Of a DNA stretch of 64,000 nucleotides, positions 60,762 through 64,000 are shown in pieces. The notes beneath the pieces were generated by a model. It had not been told where the DNA came from. It did not search any database and was given only the letters and a program-made list of their open reading frames with translations. The DNA comes from Sphingobium sp. YR768 (lineage in GTDB: Bacteria > Pseudomonadota > Alphaproteobacteria > Sphingomonadales > Sphingomonadaceae). The stretch lies in contig NZ_FOGE01000017.1 of NCBI RefSeq assembly GCF_900111125.1, forward strand, positions 1 to 64,000, written 5' to 3'. The position numbers were made by a program, and so were the translations under genes. Numbering within the stretch: the first letter of the stretch is position 1; each line of letters starts with the position of its first letter.

Positions 60762-62282
60762 ATGACACAAGGGGTTGATAGTTCGTTGGCGACAGAGGCG
60801 CCTCCATCCAAGGATCAGGATGATATCGCCGCTCTGGCCAAGGGCGGGCGGACCAACGTCTTCGGCTTCCTGCTGCGGCTGGCCGCACGCCTGCCTTTCC
60901 TGTTCATCGCCGGGCGCTGGTATGGCGCCGAAGCGCTGGGTCGTTTCGCCTATGCCGTGCTGGTGGTCGAATTCGTCGCCCAGATCGCGACGCTGGGCCT
61001 GAAGCGCGGTTTGGCCGGTGCGCTGTCGCAGACGGAGCGGCCGCATAATCATGTCGTGACGGACGCGATGGTCGTGACGTTGCTCGCGGCCTTGCTTGGT
61101 TCTGCGATCCTCATCGCCTTCCCGCAGGCGATGTTCCCCAACAGCAACATCAACGGGCTGGACCGGTTGCTGGCGCTGGTGGTGATCGGCGTGGCGGGAT
61201 CGGACGTGGCGCTCGCCGCCTGCGCCTATCGCTTCGACGTTGGCGCGACCGTCCGGGCGCGCTCGATTATCGAACCCTGGGCGATCAGCATTGGCGCTTT
61301 CGGTTTCGCTTATTATTCGCTGCGCGATGGCCTGATCCTCTCCTATGCCGTGTCGATGATCGCGGCTTTCATTGCCTCGATCATTCCGATGATCCGCCAT
61401 TATGGCCGACCCAGCGGCTGGCGTCCCGATCCGGGCCGACTCTGGCGCCTCGCCCGGCGCAACCTGCCGCTGGCGGCGGCGGACGGGGTGGAATGGGGAT
61501 CGCGCCGGCTCGACATGGCGATATTGGGCCTGTTCGTCAGCCCGGCGGTGGTCGGCATCTATTATGTCGCGCAGCAGGTCGCCTCTCTGCCACAGAAGCT
61601 CAAGACCAGCTTCGATCCCATCCTTGGCCCGGTCATCACCCGCAACCTGGCGGAAAACAACCTTGCCGCCATCGCCAAACAGGTCAGCCAGGTCGGCTTC
61701 TGGATCATCGCCGCACAGGCCGGCATCGCGCTGGCGCTCGGCATCCCCGGTGAGGCGGTGATGGGGCTGGTCGGCCCGCATTTCGTCGGCGGCACCGGCG
61801 CGCTTGCTTTCCTGCTGCTGGCCGAAGTCGTTGCGGCCACGGCGGTCGTCAGCGAATCGGCGCTGGTCTATATCGCCCGCCATCGCAACCTGATGATCTC
61901 CCTCGTCATGATCGGCTGTCAGGCGGCCTTCAGCTTCGCGCTGATCTTCGCGGCGCGCGCCGTGCATATGGAGGTGATGTGGATCGCCGCTGCGCCCGCG
62001 CTCGCGCTCTGCCTTGCGCTGGGCCTCGGCGCTTTCGTCAAGGCGCGCCTGCTCTCGCGCCTGCTGGATGCGCCGATCAACGCCTGGCGCTGGCCGCTGC
62101 TGAGCGCGGCGGGGGTCGCCTGCATCGTCGGCGCGGGCTTCGTCGCCCTGCCGCAGCGTTTCGAATGGGTCGAACTGGCGGTCGGCGTCTGGGCGATATT
62201 GGGCGCCTATGGCCTCGTCATCTGGCGCTGGGGCTTCGGTTCGGAAGACCGGGCCCTGTTCAGGAAGCAGAAGCCGGTCTGA
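60762..62282 (+). CDS. Polysaccharide/lipid flippase (Wzx/MOP superfamily)
   Basis: The 506-residue inner-membrane protein has about 12-14 helices in the pattern of polysaccharide biosynthesis flippases. These include 'GRTNVFGFLLRLAARLPFLF' and 'GRWYGAEALGRFAYAVLVVE' at the N-terminus, a mid region 'RRLDMAILGLFVSPAVVGIY', and 'QQVASLPQKLKTSFDPILGP'. It follows gpsA by 54 bases and ends before a terminator. No glycan-synthesis cluster is visible, so the cargo cannot be named. Confidence 0.82.
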   Translation: MTQGVDSSLATEAPPSKDQDDIAALAKGGRTNVFGFLLRLAARLPFLFIAGRWYGAEALGRFAYAVLVVEFVAQIATLGLKRGLAGALSQTERPHNHVVTDAMVVTLLAALLGSAILIAFPQAMFPNSNINGLDRLLALVVIGVAGSDVALAACAYRFDVGATVRARSIIEPWAISIGAFGFAYYSLRDGLILSYAVSMIAAFIASIIPMIRHYGRPSGWRPDPGRLWRLARRNLPLAAADGVEWGSRRLDMAILGLFVSPAVVGIYYVAQQVASLPQKLKTSFDPILGPVITRNLAENNLAAIAKQVSQVGFWIIAAQAGIALALGIPGEAVMGLVGPHFVGGTGALAFLLLAEVVAATAVVSESALVYIARHRNLMISLVMIGCQAAFSFALIFAARAVHMEVMWIAAAPALALCLALGLGAFVKARLLSRLLDAPINAWRWPLLSAAGVACIVGAGFVALPQRFEWVELAVGVWAILGAYGLVIWRWGFGSEDRALFRKQKPV

Positions 62283-62330
62283 TCTTCTGCCCCTGTCGCC
62301 GATGCGGCAGGCTGTAGGACAGCGAAAAAT

Positions 62331-62370
62331 GCAAAAGGCCCGCCTCTCCGGTGAGAGGCGGGCCTTTTGC
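62331..62370. terminator. Strong bidirectional terminator
   Basis: GCAAAAGGCCCGCCTCTC and GAGAGGCGGGCCTTTTGC pair around CGGT. The perfect 18-base stem with A and T runs lies between the convergent flippase and adenosine kinase genes. Confidence 0.93.
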
Positions 62371-62387
62371 ATGGCTTGTGGGATAGA

Positions 62388-63389
62388 TCAGGCGAACAGC
62401 GCGTCGCGGATCACGCCCAGATCATCCTCCGGGCGGGCGCCCCAGTGGGAGATGACTTCGGCGGCGGCGGCGGCGCCCAGGGCCAGCGCATCCTCGACGC
62501 TGCGGCCATCGATATGCGCGGCCAGGAAGCCGGCGGCGAACAGGTCGCCCGCGCCGGTCGTGTCGATGATCTGCGATACCGGGGCGGCGGGCGCTTCATG
62601 GCGCACGCCGTCGACGATGGCGACCGCGCCCTTTTCGCTGCGGGTCGACACCAGCACCGGCACCTCGTCGGCGAAGCGGGCGAGTGCGGCGTCGAAATTA
62701 TCGACCTGCGCCAGCGACTGAATCTCGCCCTCGTTGGAGAAGAGGATGTCGATCTGGCCATTGTCGATCAGGTCGATGAAGTCGGCGCGATGCCGGTCGA
62801 TCACGAAATTGTCGGACAGGGTGAAGGCCACCTTGCGGCCCGCGCCGCGCGCCGCGTCGATCGCCGCGCGCATCGCCGCACGGGGCTGCTCGGGATCCCA
62901 CAGATAGCCTTCGAGATAGAGGATCTTCGCCGATCGGATCAGGTCGAAATCGACCGCCGCTTCGGGCAGGAACTGCGATGCGCCCAGGAAGGTGTTCATC
63001 GTGCGCTGCGCGTCGGGCGTCACCAGGATCAGGCAGCGGGCAGTCGGCACTTCGCCATGCATGACCGGCGTGTCGAAACGGATGCCCAGCGCCCGCACGT
63101 CATGCGCGAACACCGCGCCCAGCTGATCCTCGTTCACCTGACCGATGAAGCCGCACTTCTTGCCCAGCGCGGCCAGTCCGGCCAACGTGTTGGCGGCCGA
63201 GCCGCCGCTGATTTCCTTGGCCTGCGGCATGTCGGCATAGAGCGTTTCGGCCATGGCGGCGTCGATCAGCTGCATCCCGCCCTTGGTCAGCGCATGTTGC
63301 GCCAGAAAGGCGTCGTCGCTGCGGGCGAGAACGTCGACGATGGCATTGCCGATCGCAACGACATCAAGAGTGGGTGCGGAAGCGGTCAC
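62388..63389 (-). CDS. Adenosine kinase (PfkB family)
   Basis: This ribokinase-fold kinase probably phosphorylates adenosine to AMP. The 333 residues show 'DVVAIGNAIVDVLARSDDAF', 'KGGMQLIDAAMAE', 'EISGGSAANTLAGLAALGKK' (PfkB signature 1), 'ILYLEGYLWDPEQPRAAM', typical of the bacterial adenosine-kinase branch, and 'IIDTTGAGDLFAAGFLAAHI' (signature 2 with the catalytic aspartate). Other sugar or nucleoside substrates are less likely. Confidence 0.88.
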   Translation of the reverse strand: MTASAPTLDVVAIGNAIVDVLARSDDAFLAQHALTKGGMQLIDAAMAETLYADMPQAKEISGGSAANTLAGLAALGKKCGFIGQVNEDQLGAVFAHDVRALGIRFDTPVMHGEVPTARCLILVTPDAQRTMNTFLGASQFLPEAAVDFDLIRSAKILYLEGYLWDPEQPRAAMRAAIDAARGAGRKVAFTLSDNFVIDRHRADFIDLIDNGQIDILFSNEGEIQSLAQVDNFDAALARFADEVPVLVSTRSEKGAVAIVDGVRHEAPAAPVSQIIDTTGAGDLFAAGFLAAHIDGRSVEDALALGAAAAAEVISHWGARPEDDLGVIRDALFA

Positions 63390-63501
63390 GCAATTTCCTT
63401 GTCTTGGGAGGAGAATAAAATTGCGTCGTCTCTACCGGCCCGCGCTGCGCCATGCAACGACGCTGATTGACCTTGCGACGGGGCGGGGCGATAGCAGGGC
63501 C

Positions 63502-64000
63502 ATGGTCCTGACCGCCGCCCTGCGCGCTTTTCCTTCCATCTTCCACGGCGCTGCGCTGCGCCTGATGGGCAAGACGATCGTCCTGACATTGCTGCTGTTC
63601 GCGCTGCTGGCGGCTGCATTGTGGGCCGGTTTCCATGCGCTGCGGCTGTATTTCGGCTGGGGCGGCGGCGAAAGCTGGGGCGCTTATGGCGAAGCGACGG
63701 CGACCCTGCTGGTGATGGTCGCGGCGGGATGGCTGTTGTTCCGCGCCACGGCGATGGCGGTGATGGGCCTGTTCGCCGACGATATTATCGAGGCGATCGA
63801 ACAGGAGGATTATCCCCATGTCACCGCCCGCCCGGTCGGCTGGGCGCGCAGCCTGCGGTTTGCCCTTGCCTCGGTCGGGCGGACGATCGGCTGGAACATC
63901 GTCGCGCTGCCCGCCTATGTGCTGCTGCTGGTGACGGGGATCGGCACGATCGGGCTGTTCCTGGCCCTGAACGCCTATCTGCTCGGCCGGGACATGGCGG
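63502..64000 (+). CDS. EI24-domain membrane protein (CysZ-like), partial
   Basis: The frame from ATG 63502 continues past the window edge. It encodes a membrane protein beginning 'MVLTAALRAFPSIFHGAALR' with helices 'IVLTLLLFALLAAALWAGFH', 'ATLLVMVAAGWLLF' and 'IVALPAYVLLLVTGIGTIGL', then 'NAYLLGRDMA', the family's typical Asn-x-Tyr-Leu segment. CysZ members transport sulfate; many alphaproteobacterial EI24 proteins are uncharacterised. The frame is open back to TTG 63421, which has a better ribosome site (GGGAGGAG at about 63407-63414), so a 27-residue longer form is possible. Confidence 0.8.
   Translation, partial: MVLTAALRAFPSIFHGAALRLMGKTIVLTLLLFALLAAALWAGFHALRLYFGWGGGESWGAYGEATATLLVMVAAGWLLFRATAMAVMGLFADDIIEAIEQEDYPHVTARPVGWARSLRFALASVGRTIGWNIVALPAYVLLLVTGIGTIGLFLALNAYLLGRDMA

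Overview
The window looks like chromosome of a high-GC alphaproteobacterium, most likely a sphingomonad (Sphingomonas/Sphingobium/Novosphingobium type). The reasons are the non-phosphorylated L-rhamnose pathway of the kind described in Sphingomonas sp. SKA58, the SusC-like use of a large TonB-dependent receptor beside glycan hydrolases, and short palindromic repeats of the 'GTCATTCCCGCGAAAGCGGGAA' and 'GGGCTGAGCGAAGTCGAAGCCC' kinds. Genus is inference. I recognised no rRNA, tRNA, CRISPR array, prophage or insertion sequence.

Positions 1-33100 form a compact locus for taking rhamnogalacturonan-I (pectin) apart and burning its L-rhamnose. From right to left: an IclR regulator (32313-33086), a TonB-dependent receptor (29146-32115), and, divergent from it, a rhamnogalacturonan acetylesterase plus GH28 operon (26019-28744). 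Next come a rhaM-GH35-GH105-GH115 operon (19011-25937) and a sugar symporter-GDSL esterase-GH43-LacI operon (14143-18913). A rightward operon (7332-14138) holds rhamnonate dehydratase, diketo-deoxyrhamnonate hydrolase, ketodeoxyrhamnonate dehydrogenase, a lactonase, RhaT, GH43 and an esterase. A second IclR gene with rhamnose dehydrogenase (5538-7150) is divergent from it. A leftward operon of two esterases with lutABC (882-5419) and a cut-off kduI (1-779) end the locus. The chemistry closes: rhamnose is oxidised, lactonised, dehydrated, oxidised again and hydrolysed to pyruvate plus L-lactate, and LutABC can turn that L-lactate into pyruvate. GH105 releases unsaturated uronate, which feeds KduI. 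No polysaccharide lyase is visible in the window.

Positions 33188-40055 are housekeeping: the ybgC-tolQRAB-pal operon, a 3-hydroxybutyryl-CoA dehydrogenase, and pspF. Positions 40157-43104 hold a sigma-54-type promoter and a phage-shock operon enlarged beyond pspABC. It starts with an untracked 57-residue membrane peptide and ends with four small membrane/coiled-coil proteins. All four carry the same C-terminal helix as PspB, and PspC ends in a similar one. This expanded set is the most interesting poorly described system in the window.

Positions 43300-64000 are mostly core genes: pheST, a repeat-bounded GIY-YIG gene, a LysE exporter, rpmI-rplT, an inositol-phosphatase-family enzyme, prs, nadE, gltX, hemCD, tsaD-gpsA, a flippase, an adenosine kinase and a partial EI24-domain protein.

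Two recurrent palindromic motifs lie upstream of the pectin/rhamnose operons. They are proposed here as operators of the two paralogous IclR regulators.
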